A stretch of DNA of 39,539 bases from Candidatus Woesearchaeota archaeon (GCA_030154045.1 JASKKU010000001.1:65025-104563), one strand, 5' to 3'. Numbered from the stretch's first letter, positions 1-8,573 are shown. Numbers and translations: made by a program. The notes: generated from the sequence alone by a model not told the origin.

Positions 1-29
1 ACATATTTAATACATATATTAATACAAAT

Positions 30-482
30 ATGAACAATCAAAAATCTAGTCTTAATGAGGAGTTAAACATAAACAAAAACGAAGTTACTAATGGTCTCTC
101 AACTCAGAGTTATAGTAAGAAAAATCTAAAAGAAGAATTGGAAAAACTCTTTTCTGAATTTGAAAACAATTCTAAAAAAGATGAAGAAAAAACCGCAAGT
201 CAGGAAACCAATAAAAACAACAACCATAAAAACAAAACCAAAAATAAAGAGTTGTTTGAGCAGATTTCTCATTTATTGGAGAATAACAAGGCGCAAGACT
301 TAACCTTCATGATTTCTGAAGTTATAGGTCATTCCTTAATTTATGAATTAATTGAGTTCCTTAATGCAAATGAAAGATTTGTTGCCAAAAACAAACTAAT
401 AGATGTATTGAATTTATTAAACAAAAGAAAGCAAATTAAAGATGAAGAATTCAATAAATTGTTGTTTGAATTAACAAAATAG
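30..482 (+). CDS. Hypothetical protein, disordered N-terminus plus helical C-terminal domain
   Basis: I do not recognise this 150-residue protein. Residues 1-70 are rich in Asn, Lys, Glu and Ser and look disordered. Residues 75-150 are predicted helical, with a regular hydrophobic pattern (LFEQISHLLENN, LIYELIEFLNAN, LIDVLNLLNKR) and a charged end, so this half is probably a small folded all-helical domain. There is no signal peptide or membrane segment. The ATG at 30 follows an AT-rich stretch (TTTAATACATATATTAATAC) that could hold its TATA box, giving a leaderless or near-leaderless mRNA. It converges with the RNase P protein gene, stops 20 bp apart. Function unknown; the open frame and codon use look real. 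Confidence 0.7.
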   Translation: MNNQKSSLNEELNINKNEVTNGLSTQSYSKKNLKEELEKLFSEFENNSKKDEEKTASQETNKNNNHKNKTKNKELFEQISHLLENNKAQDLTFMISEVIGHSLIYELIEFLNANERFVAKNKLIDVLNLLNKRKQIKDEEFNKLLFELTK

Positions 483-501
483 AACATAAAAAATTAAAGT
501 T

Positions 502-1089
502 TTAGATAATCCCATCAAAGAAAGACATTGCTGTTTTTACGTCAGAAGGGTCTACTTTAAACAATTTCAAAAAGGATTTTATATCCTCTGGGTTCTTTAA
601 AGCTATAGGTTCATCCACCAATGTTAAAGGGATAAAAGGCACGCCATGTTTTCTACACAACCTTATATTTTGAGAGATCCTTCTCAACAAAACATTGATC
701 GGAATTCTTTCTGAGAACAAGTTCGAGAGATTTATACCATAGACTTTCTTGTTTTTCTTCATAATCACGGCAATGACATCATCAATCCCAGAATTAATTT
801 TAACAAGAGAATCTTTCTTCTCACTTAACTCGCAATTTATCATAATTCCTTGTATCTTGGATTCTGCAAACATTCTAGGGTTTTTTGAACAATCAAACAA
901 CACAAAATCAAAATTAGATATCTCTCGCACCTTAGGCATGCTATCAAAAATACCTGCAATTGGAGTCTCAAGTTTTAAGTTGCTAAAGTCTTTTCGGTCA
1001 TTATATACAAAACATAACTTCAAGTTTAGCTCTTTTGCAGCTGTCAAAAATTCAGATTCGTTGTCCTTCGGCTTAACAAAATCCAGCAT
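502..1089 (-). CDS. rnp3: RNase P protein component 3 (Rpp30)
   Basis: Protein subunit of archaeal RNase P, the ribonucleoprotein that removes the 5' leader of pre-tRNA; in other archaea Rpp30 pairs with Pop5. The 195 residues have the family's TIM-barrel-like pattern. The best signature is near residue 135: an Asn-Val-Leu-Leu-Arg-Arg-Ile-Ser-Gln-Asn-Ile-Arg-Leu-Cys-Arg-Lys segment, followed by a strand-like stretch (FIPLTLV) and a helix ending the fold (ALKNPEDIKSFLKLF). Length is close to the usual 200-240. The ATG at 1089 has a TATA-like TTTTTAAG at about 1109-1117, consistent with a leaderless start. Three tRNA genes and the CCA and RNase Z enzymes lie further along. Assignment is by motif recognition only. 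Confidence 0.85.
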   Translation of the reverse strand: MLDFVKPKDNESEFLTAAKELNLKLCFVYNDRKDFSNLKLETPIAGIFDSMPKVREISNFDFVLFDCSKNPRMFAESKIQGIMINCELSEKKDSLVKINSGIDDVIAVIMKKNKKVYGINLSNLFSERIPINVLLRRISQNIRLCRKHGVPFIPLTLVDEPIALKNPEDIKSFLKLFKVDPSDVKTAMSFFDGII

Positions 1090-1130
1090 AAAAGTTTAGA
1101 AGCTCTTCCAACTTAAAAAGGTTTGTGAAT

Positions 1131-1448
1131 TTAGCTTAGATTTTGCTTATTTGAACTTAATGCGATTTTTCTTTCCAGTATTGCAAAATAATGTTCAACT
1201 AGCAATTGTACAATGTATGAGAAAATAAAAATTATAAGGAAAACATAGGATATGAAAGCGAGCTTAGGTAACTCAACTTTTGTAACAAACAAGGTTACTT
1301 GAATTAAAATAAAAATTAACAAAGATAAAGATTTAATGAACAGCAGAAACTCAATAACGGCTGAGTATCTTGCAGCTTTTTGATGATAAAAATTAAGCAA
1401 ATCATGAAAATCCAATTCATCGTTCTTCTTTACATCTTGCAAATTCAT
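1131..1448 (-). CDS. Small two-helix membrane protein
   Basis: Unrecognised 105-residue protein. A 30-residue charged N-terminus is followed by two hydrophobic helices (about residues 35-56 and 64-84) separated by a short turn containing VTKVELPKL, then a basic C-terminal tail (LERKIALSSNKQNLS). The topology is probably a hairpin with both ends on the cytoplasmic side. It lies between rnp3 and the tRNA-thiolation pair on the same strand, 41 bp upstream of rnp3 and 58 bp downstream of the thiolase, so it may be co-transcribed with one of them. There is nothing to suggest a function. Confidence 0.65.
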   Translation of the reverse strand: MNLQDVKKNDELDFHDLLNFYHQKAARYSAVIEFLLFIKSLSLLIFILIQVTLFVTKVELPKLAFISYVFLIIFIFSYIVQLLVEHYFAILERKIALSSNKQNLS

Positions 1449-1506
1449 ATCTCAAATTTAAAATAAGTTCAAATTATAAATTTTGCTATTATATCAAAGA
1501 AGGAAA

Positions 1507-2406
1507 TCAAGCCAACTGTTTTTTATAATAACAAGCTCTGCAAATTTCTTGCGAACTTGGCTCACCACAAATTTTGCACCTTTTAATCTCACCATTTGCA
1601 TAGGCTTTTTTCAAATCAGGCAAAATTCTTAACAAATAGTTTATAAGATTATACTTCACATTAATATCTTCTAATTCAAGCTCGTTCAAAAAAGTTCTTG
1701 CAACTTCTCTAAAAGAACTTGATGCATAAGGGCATTCAACAAATCTTAAGTTAAAACCTTTAATTAGAGAATAAACAAAAACCTCCTTTTCCCTGCACCA
1801 AAACAAAGGCTTTGCTCTTGTAGTAAACCCTGATGATGAAATCACTCCTGTAATAGGTCCCTGCCTTGCTATTAAGTCTGTGTTCGCATTAAAAATGTTC
1901 ATTAAAAAAGACTGGGCTTCATCATCTAAATTATGCCCTGTCAAAATAACATCATAATCTTTAGAATATTTATTTAACAAGTATCTTCTAAAAATCCCGC
2001 ACAGCCTGCAGGATTTCGTGTTTATTTTTTTTAAACTTTCATCCAGTGTGTAGTTAAATTCCTGTTTAAAAGAAACAATTCTTAAAGGCACCTTCAAATC
2101 AGAACAAACTCGTTTCAAATCATTAATAGTGTATTCCCTATAGCCTTTGATTCCCTCATCTATACACAATGCTTCAATTTCTATATTTAAGTTCTTATTT
2201 TCAACATACTTCTGGGTAAGATACAAAGTTACGGTTGAGTCTTTTCCTCCAGAGACAGCAACCCCTATATTTTTTGCGTTTGAAATCAACTCAAAATTGT
2301 CAAAGGTATCAAAAACACAACTTTCAAAGAATTCCACAAAATGTTCTTTGCATAAGGGCCCTATTCTTGTTTCAATAACAGCTTTTTTACCACAGTGACA
2401 AAACAT
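1507..2406 (-). CDS. ttuA: tRNA 2-thiolation enzyme, TtuA/NcsA family
   Basis: ATP-dependent sulfurtransferase of the TtuA/NcsA (Ncs6) family, which adenylates a tRNA uridine and replaces its 2-oxygen with sulfur. Visible parts in order: an N-terminal zinc knuckle (C3, C5, C19, H22); the PP-loop SGGKDS at 52-57; C133 and C136 (CRLCG) and C225, the three cysteines that hold a [4Fe-4S] cluster in studied TtuA proteins (spacing matches Cys130/133/222 of the family); TGHNLDDEAQ at 156-165; and a C-terminal zinc finger (C277, C280, C289, C292). At 299 residues it is full length. Its ATG directly follows the stop codon of the ubiquitin-like carrier gene with no spacer. Whether the target is U34 (NcsA-like) or U54 (TtuA-like) cannot be read from sequence alone. 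Confidence 0.9.
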   Translation of the reverse strand: MFCHCGKKAVIETRIGPLCKEHFVEFFESCVFDTFDNFELISNAKNIGVAVSGGKDSTVTLYLTQKYVENKNLNIEIEALCIDEGIKGYREYTINDLKRVCSDLKVPLRIVSFKQEFNYTLDESLKKINTKSCRLCGIFRRYLLNKYSKDYDVILTGHNLDDEAQSFLMNIFNANTDLIARQGPITGVISSSGFTTRAKPLFWCREKEVFVYSLIKGFNLRFVECPYASSSFREVARTFLNELELEDINVKYNLINYLLRILPDLKKAYANGEIKRCKICGEPSSQEICRACYYKKQLA

Positions 2407-2604
2407 CTAACCACCTGAAATAACTGAAAGGATTTTTACATCATCTTGCTCGGACATAGGTTCATCCCCCAAAACAATCTCATCATTCTTAACCACAACA
2501 ACTTCTTGAGGATTAAGATTAAGTTGTTTCAATAAATCTGGAACAGTTTTACCTTTAAATTCAACATCCAAATACTTCCCTTCCTTTTCCAAAAAGACTT
2601 TCAT
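2407..2604 (-). CDS. Ubiquitin-like sulfur carrier (ThiS/MoaD/SAMP/TtuB type)
   Basis: A 65-residue beta-grasp protein ending in Val-Ile-Ser-Gly-Gly, the exposed diglycine tail that an E1-like enzyme activates to a thiocarboxylate. The pattern fits the fold: two N-terminal strands (MKVFLEKEG, YLDVEFKG), a helix (TVPDLLKQLNLNP), then VVVVKNDEIV and VKILSVISGG. It is first in a two-gene operon with the TtuA/NcsA thiolase, so it is most likely the sulfur donor for tRNA thiolation; a role as a SAMP-like protein modifier is also possible. No E1-like enzyme is in the window. A TATA-like run (CTTTTTTATTTTTG, about 2623-2637) sits about 27 bp upstream of the ATG, suggesting a leaderless mRNA. Confidence 0.85.
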   Translation of the reverse strand: MKVFLEKEGKYLDVEFKGKTVPDLLKQLNLNPQEVVVVKNDEIVLGDEPMSEQDDVKILSVISGG

Positions 2605-2727
2605 TTTGATAAATAGAAAAACATCTCAAAAATAAAAAAGTATTGTTTTAAGTTATATTTGATTTTGTTACAGAATTTTTGTTGAACAATTTTAAAGTAA
2701 AGAGAAATAAGAGAAATTAAACTTGAA

Positions 2728-3036
2728 TTAATTCAAATTATCCAAAACATATTTGAACACTTCTAAGTCTTCTCCAGTAAGTTTTGAAAGAACGCTTTGT
2801 TTGGTCGCCCATAGATAACTCTTGTATTGTGAAGAAACCGTAACAGGCAAATTCATATTTGACTCGAAAACCTTTATCTTAATATCGTTGTAATTTAGAG
2901 TCTGGACTTCTCTTAAAACTGGTGTTGACAATGGCAAAGAATCATCTTCTGAATAAAATAGACACCAATCCTCTTTTTTACCTATCAAGAAAAATATTTC
3001 CCCGTTTTTATCAAAAATAATATAATAAGTTTTCAT
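2728..3036 (-). CDS. Hypothetical protein, about 102 aa
   Basis: Unrecognised small soluble protein. The frame stays open to 3114, but I prefer the internal ATG at 3036: an AT-rich TATA-like element (TTTAATAAATA, about 3056-3071) is centred about 27 bp upstream of it, the usual leaderless geometry in this window, and the longer N-terminus would read through that promoter. The protein starts with strand-like segments (MKTYYIIFD, EIFFLIGKK), has a central acidic patch, and ends in two short helices (VLSKLTGEDLEVFKYVLDNLN). It is divergent from TBP across about 140 bp. The beginning loosely recalls a Nudix-type N-terminus, but no Nudix box is visible, so no function is assigned. Confidence 0.6.
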   Translation of the reverse strand: MKTYYIIFDKNGEIFFLIGKKEDWCLFYSEDDSLPLSTPVLREVQTLNYNDIKIKVFESNMNLPVTVSSQYKSYLWATKQSVLSKLTGEDLEVFKYVLDNLN

Positions 3037-3177
3037 AAAGCAGTTTGGAAAACTAATATTTATTAAATATTTCTGTTTTGGTAAATAAAGTTTGCAAAAA
3101 AAACAGAAACGCATACTTAGGTTTAAAAAAGAAACATTTATAAATTAAAATAAATAGCAGAGGATTGAGGGGGTAAT

Positions 3178-3741
3178 ATGACTACAAAAAAAGATAATAA
3201 AAAATCTATCACAGTTGTCAATATAGTAGTCAGTTCATCTTTAGGCAAAGAAATCCCGTTAGAAAAGATGGCTACAACTCTGGCTAATACCGAATATAAC
3301 CCTGAACAATTCCCAGGGTTGGTTCTTAGAATAAAAGATCCAAGAACCAGTGCATTAATATTTAATTCTGGAAATATTGTCTGTACAGGTGCACGCTCTC
3401 TTGAAGAAGTTAGGAGAGCTATTGACAGAATCAAGGAAAATGTGGCAAAAATCGGCATAATTGTTGATATTGAACCAGAGATCACTATTCAAAACATTGT
3501 TGCTTCAGGAAGCATTGGTATGGACCTCAATCTAAATAAACTAGCAATCAAAATGAGAAATACAGAGTATGAACCTGAACAATTCCCTGGCTTGGTTTAC
3601 AAGCTAAATGATCCAGAGACGCCTGCAACATTCTTGCTTTTCTCAAATGGAAAGATTGTATGTACAGGTACTAAAAGCGAAAAAGAAGTGGAGATTGCCG
3701 TACAGAAACTAATTGAAAAGCTCAAACAACACATAGATTAA
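3178..3741 (+). CDS. tbp: TATA-box binding protein
   Basis: General transcription factor that bends TATA-box DNA and recruits TFB and RNA polymerase. The 187 residues contain the two imperfect direct repeats of the TBP saddle; each carries the hallmark E-P-E-Q-F-P-G-L-V segment (near residues 42 and 131) and an ICTG-type strand (IVCTGARS, IVCTGTKS). A 7-residue basic N-terminus precedes repeat 1, and there is no long acidic C-terminal tail. Unlike many neighbours it has a leader: a TATA-like ATTTATAAATTAAAATAAATA lies about 30-45 bp upstream and a strong Shine-Dalgarno run (GAGGGGG) sits 5 nt before the ATG. It is a single-gene unit followed by mcm on the same strand. Confidence 0.97.
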   Translation: MTTKKDNKKSITVVNIVVSSSLGKEIPLEKMATTLANTEYNPEQFPGLVLRIKDPRTSALIFNSGNIVCTGARSLEEVRRAIDRIKENVAKIGIIVDIEPEITIQNIVASGSIGMDLNLNKLAIKMRNTEYEPEQFPGLVYKLNDPETPATFLLFSNGKIVCTGTKSEKEVEIAVQKLIEKLKQHID

Positions 3742-3834
3742 AAAGCATTTTTGTTTTTAAATTCAATTTCTTAAAATTTTTAAAACATTCAAACAAAGAT
3801 TTTATTAATTAAAAGTTTCTAACTCTTTTAAGCA

Positions 3835-5865
3835 ATGGACATAGAGCAACAGATTGACAAGTTCAAAGAATTTCTTGATTTAAAACATAAGAAAGATATA
3901 ATAGACAACCTTAGAGAGGGAAAACACTTTGTCAATGTAGACTTTCAGGAACTTGTTAAATTTGACCCTGAATTGGCTGAGCATGTTCTTGAAAATCCTG
4001 CAGAAGCTTTTGAAACTGCTGAACTTGGCTGTAAATCTTTGGAATATTTTCCTGCTGAAGAGGTTCAACGATTTAAAGTTAGATTCTATAACCTTCCTGA
4101 GAAGAATAAATTATTAATCAGGGATATAAGGTCAGTTCATTTAAATAAACTCATAGTTGTAGAGGGAGTTGTCAGACAAAAATCGGATGTCAGGCCCAGA
4201 GTTCTTTCAGCTAAATTCGAATGTCCACAATGTGGTAATATTCTTACTGTTTTCCAGAAGGGAGACAGCTTTAAAGAACCAACAAAATGCAGTTGCGGTC
4301 GGAAAGGCAAGTTTAAGCTCTTAAATATGGATATGGTTGATTCGCAAAGAATTGTGCTTGAAGAAATACCTGAACAACTTGAAGGTGATGCTCAACCAAA
4401 ACGTATAAATGTTTTCTTGGAAGACGACTTAGTTAGTCCAATGAGTGAAAAAAAGACGAATCCAGGTTCTAAAATCCGCGTTTCTGGAATACTTAAAGAG
4501 ATCCCTATTTACACCAGAACTGGGAGCAAATCCGTAAGGTTTGATTTGATGATTGAAACTAATTTTGTTGAACCGCTTGCAGAAGATTATTCTGAAATAA
4601 AAATAAATGAAGAAGACGAGCTTAAAATCAAAGAATTAGCAAAGAGGGAAGACTTATTTGACATTTTAGTTAAAGCTGTTGCACCCTCAATTTATGGTTA
4701 TGAGAATTTAAAATTGGCATTACTTCTTCAACAAGTAGGTGGTGTTGAAAAAATAAGAAATGATTCTTCAAGGTCAAGAGGAGACATTCATGTCTTATTG
4801 ATTGGCGACCCAGGAGCAGGTAAATCTCAACTGCTTAAACGAATGAGCATAGTTGCACCTAAGGCGAAATTCGTCTCAGGAAAAAGTGCTTCAGGTGCGG
4901 GTTTGACTGCTACAGTTGTACGAGATGAATTTCTAAGAGGATGGGCTCTAGAAGCTGGTGCATTAGTTCTAGCGAATAATGGTTTGTGCGCTATCGACGA
5001 GTTAGATAAGATGGATAAAGAAGACAGGTCTGCAATGCACGAAGCTTTAGAACAGCAAACTATAAGCATTAGCAAAGCAAATGTGCAAGCCACATTAAGT
5101 GCCAAAACTACTGTGCTTGCTGCAGCAAATCCTAAGCTAGGCAGATTTGACCCTATGACTCCTATAGCTAAACAAATTGATTTGCCTCCTACTTTGATAA
5201 ACAGGTTCGATTTAATATTCATAGTCCGAGATATTCCTGCAAAAGACAAAGATGAAAGATTAGCCGAGCACATCTTAAGAATACATCAAAACCCAACAGA
5301 GACTAAAGCAGAGTTATCTACAGAATTCTTAAGAAAGTATATTGCTTATGCTAAGCGAAGGTTTAAACCAAAACTTACAAATGCAGCAATCAAAAAAATA
5401 AAAGAGTTCTATGTTGAATTAAGAAACTCAGGTTCAACTGACGAGGATGCTGTAAAACCCATACCCATCTCAGCAAGACAATTAGAGGCTTTAGTAAGAT
5501 TATCAGAAGCAAGCGCAAAGATAAGATTATCTGATAAAGTGACTGTTGAAGATGCAATGCGTGCTATTGAGATCTTAACTACCTGCTTACAAGAGGTTGG
5601 TGTAGATCCAGAAACAAAAAAGTTTGACATTGATCTAATAACAACAGGAATAAGTAGCAGCCAAAGAAACAAGATTGCTATTGTAAGACAGATCATTGAT
5701 GAACTGGAACAAAGTTTAGGTAAGGTCATACCTATTGAAGAAATTGTAGAGCGAGCCACCGAAAGAAATATTCCAAGTTCACAAGTTGAGGAAATTATTG
5801 AAAAACTCAAAAGAAGCGGAGATTTGTTTGAGCCGAGAAGAGGTCATGTCCAAAAAGTCATCTAA
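3835..5865 (+). CDS. mcm: MCM replicative helicase
   Basis: Homohexameric 3'-5' helicase that unwinds DNA at the replication fork. Domains in order: helical N-terminal A domain; OB-fold with a zinc ribbon (C130, C133, C152, C154); AAA+ core with Walker A GDPGAGKSQ (324-332), Walker B CAIDELDKM (385-393), sensor-1 Asn in AAANPKLGRFDP, and arginine finger R457 in LINRFDL; and a C-terminal winged helix (about 605-676). At 676 residues it is the normal archaeal length, with no intein. TATA-like TTTATTAATTAAAAG (about 3801-3815) is about 27 bp before the ATG, so the mRNA is probably leaderless. It lies 5 kb from the predicted origin and cdc6, in the same replication island. Confidence 0.98.
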   Translation: MDIEQQIDKFKEFLDLKHKKDIIDNLREGKHFVNVDFQELVKFDPELAEHVLENPAEAFETAELGCKSLEYFPAEEVQRFKVRFYNLPEKNKLLIRDIRSVHLNKLIVVEGVVRQKSDVRPRVLSAKFECPQCGNILTVFQKGDSFKEPTKCSCGRKGKFKLLNMDMVDSQRIVLEEIPEQLEGDAQPKRINVFLEDDLVSPMSEKKTNPGSKIRVSGILKEIPIYTRTGSKSVRFDLMIETNFVEPLAEDYSEIKINEEDELKIKELAKREDLFDILVKAVAPSIYGYENLKLALLLQQVGGVEKIRNDSSRSRGDIHVLLIGDPGAGKSQLLKRMSIVAPKAKFVSGKSASGAGLTATVVRDEFLRGWALEAGALVLANNGLCAIDELDKMDKEDRSAMHEALEQQTISISKANVQATLSAKTTVLAAANPKLGRFDPMTPIAKQIDLPPTLINRFDLIFIVRDIPAKDKDERLAEHILRIHQNPTETKAELSTEFLRKYIAYAKRRFKPKLTNAAIKKIKEFYVELRNSGSTDEDAVKPIPISARQLEALVRLSEASAKIRLSDKVTVEDAMRAIEILTTCLQEVGVDPETKKFDIDLITTGISSSQRNKIAIVRQIIDELEQSLGKVIPIEEIVERATERNIPSSQVEEIIEKLKRSGDLFEPRRGHVQKVI

Positions 5866-5946
5866 TCTTTATTACAATCAATTAAATGAAATAAAGTTTG
5901 TTTTTATTATCTGAAATTCAGTTTATGAAAATAAAAAGGTGCTAAA

Positions 5947-6732
5947 ATGAATCCTATAAAAGAATTAAGAAAAAAAAGATTATCTTCAGTACAAAGGGTT
6001 GTTGATTTTATTCTAAAATTTTTATTCGTGCTCTTGCTCTTTTTATACATAAGTAATATTAGCATCAATATAATTACTCAAAAGATTAATGATAATCAAG
6101 ATGTTATTATAGATTTAATAATACAACAAGAATTAAACGAAACGCTAACTCAGTATCCTCAAATGACCGAAGAACAAAAAACTCAAATCATGAATGTGTT
6201 AAAAGAAGAAGTCAAAAACAAGGCGAGCAGTGAATTAAATGGTTTAACTCAATCAATAAAAGACGCTTACAAATCAAAATTGGGAATTTTGGCAAACCTT
6301 TCAAACAGAACTATTTTGATACTTCTTGTAGTTATATTTATTTTAATTTTTATAAACAGCGGCTTATTATTAACAACACATTTTGTTGAAAAAATATTAT
6401 TAGAACTTGCTTTGCTTTTTGCCCTACCAAGCATAATATGGACTTATATTCTAAAATCTGGGGTTGTTGAAAAAATAATTTTATCACAATTGGCTGATAT
6501 AAAATCCACACAAAATAAAGCTATTATACAAATAATACAAAAGATACTTCAAAAAATCTCAGAGATATTTCATTTTGAACAGTATTTAACAATAGCTTTA
6601 ATCTTATTAGTATCCGGAATAGCTTTGTTAATAGGTATCAGATTTTTAGCAAAGCACAAATTACAATATCTTGAAGAACACAAAATGGAACAAGATATTA
6701 AACAAAGCAATGAAAGTGAGCAAAACAACTAA
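5947..6732 (+). CDS. Four-helix membrane protein, unknown
   Basis: Unrecognised 261-residue integral membrane protein. A basic N-terminus (KELRKKRLSSVQR) precedes helix 1 (about 21-43); an 80-residue Gln/Glu-rich extramembrane stretch follows; then helices at about 122-143, 148-168 and 212-234, and a charged cytoplasmic-type tail. The N-terminal basic residues suggest the N-terminus is inside, placing residues 44-121 outside. The ATG at 5947 follows GGTGCTAAA, a reasonable Shine-Dalgarno. Its stop is only 3 nt from the ATG of the RPA-like gene, so the two are almost certainly co-transcribed and probably translationally coupled. No catalytic motif is visible. Confidence 0.75.
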   Translation: MNPIKELRKKRLSSVQRVVDFILKFLFVLLLFLYISNISINIITQKINDNQDVIIDLIIQQELNETLTQYPQMTEEQKTQIMNVLKEEVKNKASSELNGLTQSIKDAYKSKLGILANLSNRTILILLVVIFILIFINSGLLLTTHFVEKILLELALLFALPSIIWTYILKSGVVEKIILSQLADIKSTQNKAIIQIIQKILQKISEIFHFEQYLTIALILLVSGIALLIGIRFLAKHKLQYLEEHKMEQDIKQSNESEQNN

Positions 6733-6735
6733 AAA

Positions 6736-7557
6736 ATGAACGCGCAAAAGAGATCACCCGCAAGGATTGTAGAGTTACAAACTATAGAAAAAGCAAATCT
6801 AATAACTAATGAAAACACAAACTATTTGTTAATCAACAACGAAAAAGTTGACAGAGTTAATGTTATAGCAATAGTTGTTGATATAAACAGGAACGAAATC
6901 ACAAACAATATTTTGCTAAGATTAGATGATGGAACTGCGATAACAACAGTCATGATATTTGACCCTGAGTTGTTTGATGAAAACATTAAGATAGGAGATT
7001 TTGTAAATGTCATAGGAAGAGTTAGAGAGTTTGAAAAATCAAGATACATTGCTGGTGAAATTATAAGGAAAACTACTAAATCTTGGTTTAATTATAGAAA
7101 AAAGCTCCTTGAGAAAATAAAACCAAACTTAAATCTTGAAAAACAAAATCAAAGCACAAATATATCAAGCATAAATCAAACATCTAAGGAAATCAATACA
7201 GATTTGAATAAAAAATCTGAAGCACAAACTCTTTCTCAAACACAAGAAGATAAAGTTGAAGAAGATTTGTTAATTGATGAGGTTGATTTAAATTCTGTTA
7301 ACAATAATTCTGAAAATAAAGAAAGTGGTGAAAAAAAGAATGAAGATAAAAAAATAGCTGACCAAAATAATACAAAACCCATAAACAAGGATAAATTAGT
7401 TTATGATCTGATTAAAAAACTTGATGATGGTGAAGGCGCAGACTTGGACCAAATCATTATTAAATCCAAACTTGAGGATTGTGAAGATGTAATCAAAAAA
7501 CTGCTCAGAGAAGGAGAAATTTATGAGATAAGACCAAACAAGTTCAAGGTATTATGA
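6736..7557 (+). CDS. RPA32-like single-stranded DNA-binding protein (OB-fold plus winged helix)
   Basis: Likely an archaeal RPA-type ssDNA-binding subunit. Residues about 38-112 form an OB-fold pattern (VDRVNVIAIVVDI, ILLRLDDGTAITTVMIF, KIGDFVNVIGRVREF, YIAGEIIRKT), the DNA-binding core. Residues 130-218 are a long low-complexity Asn/Glu/Lys linker. Residues about 222-273 look like a winged helix (LVYDLIKKLDDGEGADLDQII, VIKKLLREGEIYEIRPNKF). OB plus flexible linker plus winged helix is the layout of eukaryotic RPA32 and archaeal RPA32-like proteins, where the winged helix is a docking site for repair factors. No zinc finger of the RPA70/RPA41 type is seen. It lies directly after a membrane-protein gene and 1.3 kb from the origin. 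Confidence 0.75.
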   Translation: MNAQKRSPARIVELQTIEKANLITNENTNYLLINNEKVDRVNVIAIVVDINRNEITNNILLRLDDGTAITTVMIFDPELFDENIKIGDFVNVIGRVREFEKSRYIAGEIIRKTTKSWFNYRKKLLEKIKPNLNLEKQNQSTNISSINQTSKEINTDLNKKSEAQTLSQTQEDKVEEDLLIDEVDLNSVNNNSENKESGEKKNEDKKIADQNNTKPINKDKLVYDLIKKLDDGEGADLDQIIIKSKLEDCEDVIKKLLREGEIYEIRPNKFKVL

Positions 7558-7619
7558 TGTTATATTCGAAAAAAAATAATTAGAAGGATAATTAAAAAGA
7601 CTAACATGGTTTCTAGACA

Positions 7620-8474
7620 TTACAAGTTAAGAGCTGGTGTAAGATAAACTTCAATTAACGCTGCCAAAAACAAAATCAAGATGCTTATAATAACCAAATC
7701 ACTAACATCAAAAACTATGTTCTCGAATTTTTTTGTTGAGAAATGGTGTTTAACTATGGCAAAAGAAATAATACTGCCAGCAAGACCTGCAACAAAATAA
7801 GCAGCTATTTCAGGGATACCATGAATTGAAAACCTAAGAAAACTAAAAACAAACGCTTTCAGATAATCTACAAAAGTCAAGACTTGTGATGATGATAAAA
7901 ACTCATTTAATTTAATTCTAAAATAAGAATTTAAAGCAACACCTAAGACAGAACTATTCCAAATTAAAATAAACAAAGCTCCAACACCAAATAATAAAGA
8001 GAAAACTAAACATAGAATCATAACTTTAAAATTATTAGAGAAAATTGTTCCAAACCTCAAAAGATTCTGATAAAAACTTCCTGTTAACTTTGGATTTATG
8101 ACTGATAACACTTTCAATTGTGGTTCAAACACCTGTTGAAAAGAACTATGGGATAAAAATAGAGCTATTAAAAAGAAACCTAAGGTAACGCCTAAAAACA
8201 TAAAAAGAAAAGTATTTATTGCTTTTAAATGATGTTTTAAAATAAGTTCCTCAGAATCAAGCAGAACATCTTCATCTTCTTCTAACGAACTAATCCTATA
8301 AAAAATAGGTGTCAAAGCAATCAAGATCAAAGAAATAGCTACAATTGAAGGATTTTGTGGAAATGCAAAGATACCTATCAAAACTGAAAGGATTGCATAA
8401 ACCAAGCTAAAGAAAAATATCAAATAAAAATGCTTCTCAACTTTTTCAGCAGGCAAGTTGATTTCTAAGACCAT
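7620..8474 (-). CDS. SpoIIM-family (stage II sporulation protein M-like) membrane protein
   Basis: Polytopic membrane protein of the SpoIIM/DUF95 family, common in archaea and of unknown role. The diagnostic stretch is an S-V-L-G-V-A-L-N-S-Y-F segment followed by H-G-I-P-E-I-A-A-Y-F-V-A-G-L-A-G, near the third quarter of the protein. About six hydrophobic segments are visible. I start it at the ATG at 8474 (284 aa), not the upstream TTG at 8528: a TATA-like TTAAATATG (about 8500-8508) lies about 27 bp upstream of this ATG, and an N-terminus reading MVLE followed by an AEK-type charged segment is what I recall of archaeal homologues. It points away from the origin and converges with the RPA-like gene. 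Confidence 0.85.
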   Translation of the reverse strand: MVLEINLPAEKVEKHFYLIFFFSLVYAILSVLIGIFAFPQNPSIVAISLILIALTPIFYRISSLEEDEDVLLDSEELILKHHLKAINTFLFMFLGVTLGFFLIALFLSHSSFQQVFEPQLKVLSVINPKLTGSFYQNLLRFGTIFSNNFKVMILCLVFSLLFGVGALFILIWNSSVLGVALNSYFRIKLNEFLSSSQVLTFVDYLKAFVFSFLRFSIHGIPEIAAYFVAGLAGSIISFAIVKHHFSTKKFENIVFDVSDLVIISILILFLAALIEVYLTPALNL

Positions 8475-8573
8475 CAAGATATCAAACGCTAATTCATATT
8501 TAAAAAACTTTTTGAAAAAATAAGCCAAGTATTAAACTTACAGATGAAAAATCGAGAAAAAGTAAACACCACC

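Noticed and set aside
749-1099. Open frame on the + strand opposite rnp3
   Set aside because: Shadow of the RNase P protein gene; no coding character of its own.
4827-5810. Open frames on the - strand inside mcm
   Set aside because: Antisense shadows of the AAA+ and C-terminal regions of MCM, which is intact.
8475-8528. TTG-started extension of the SpoIIM protein
   Set aside because: A TATA box sits about 27 bp before the internal ATG at 8474, and the extension would read through it.
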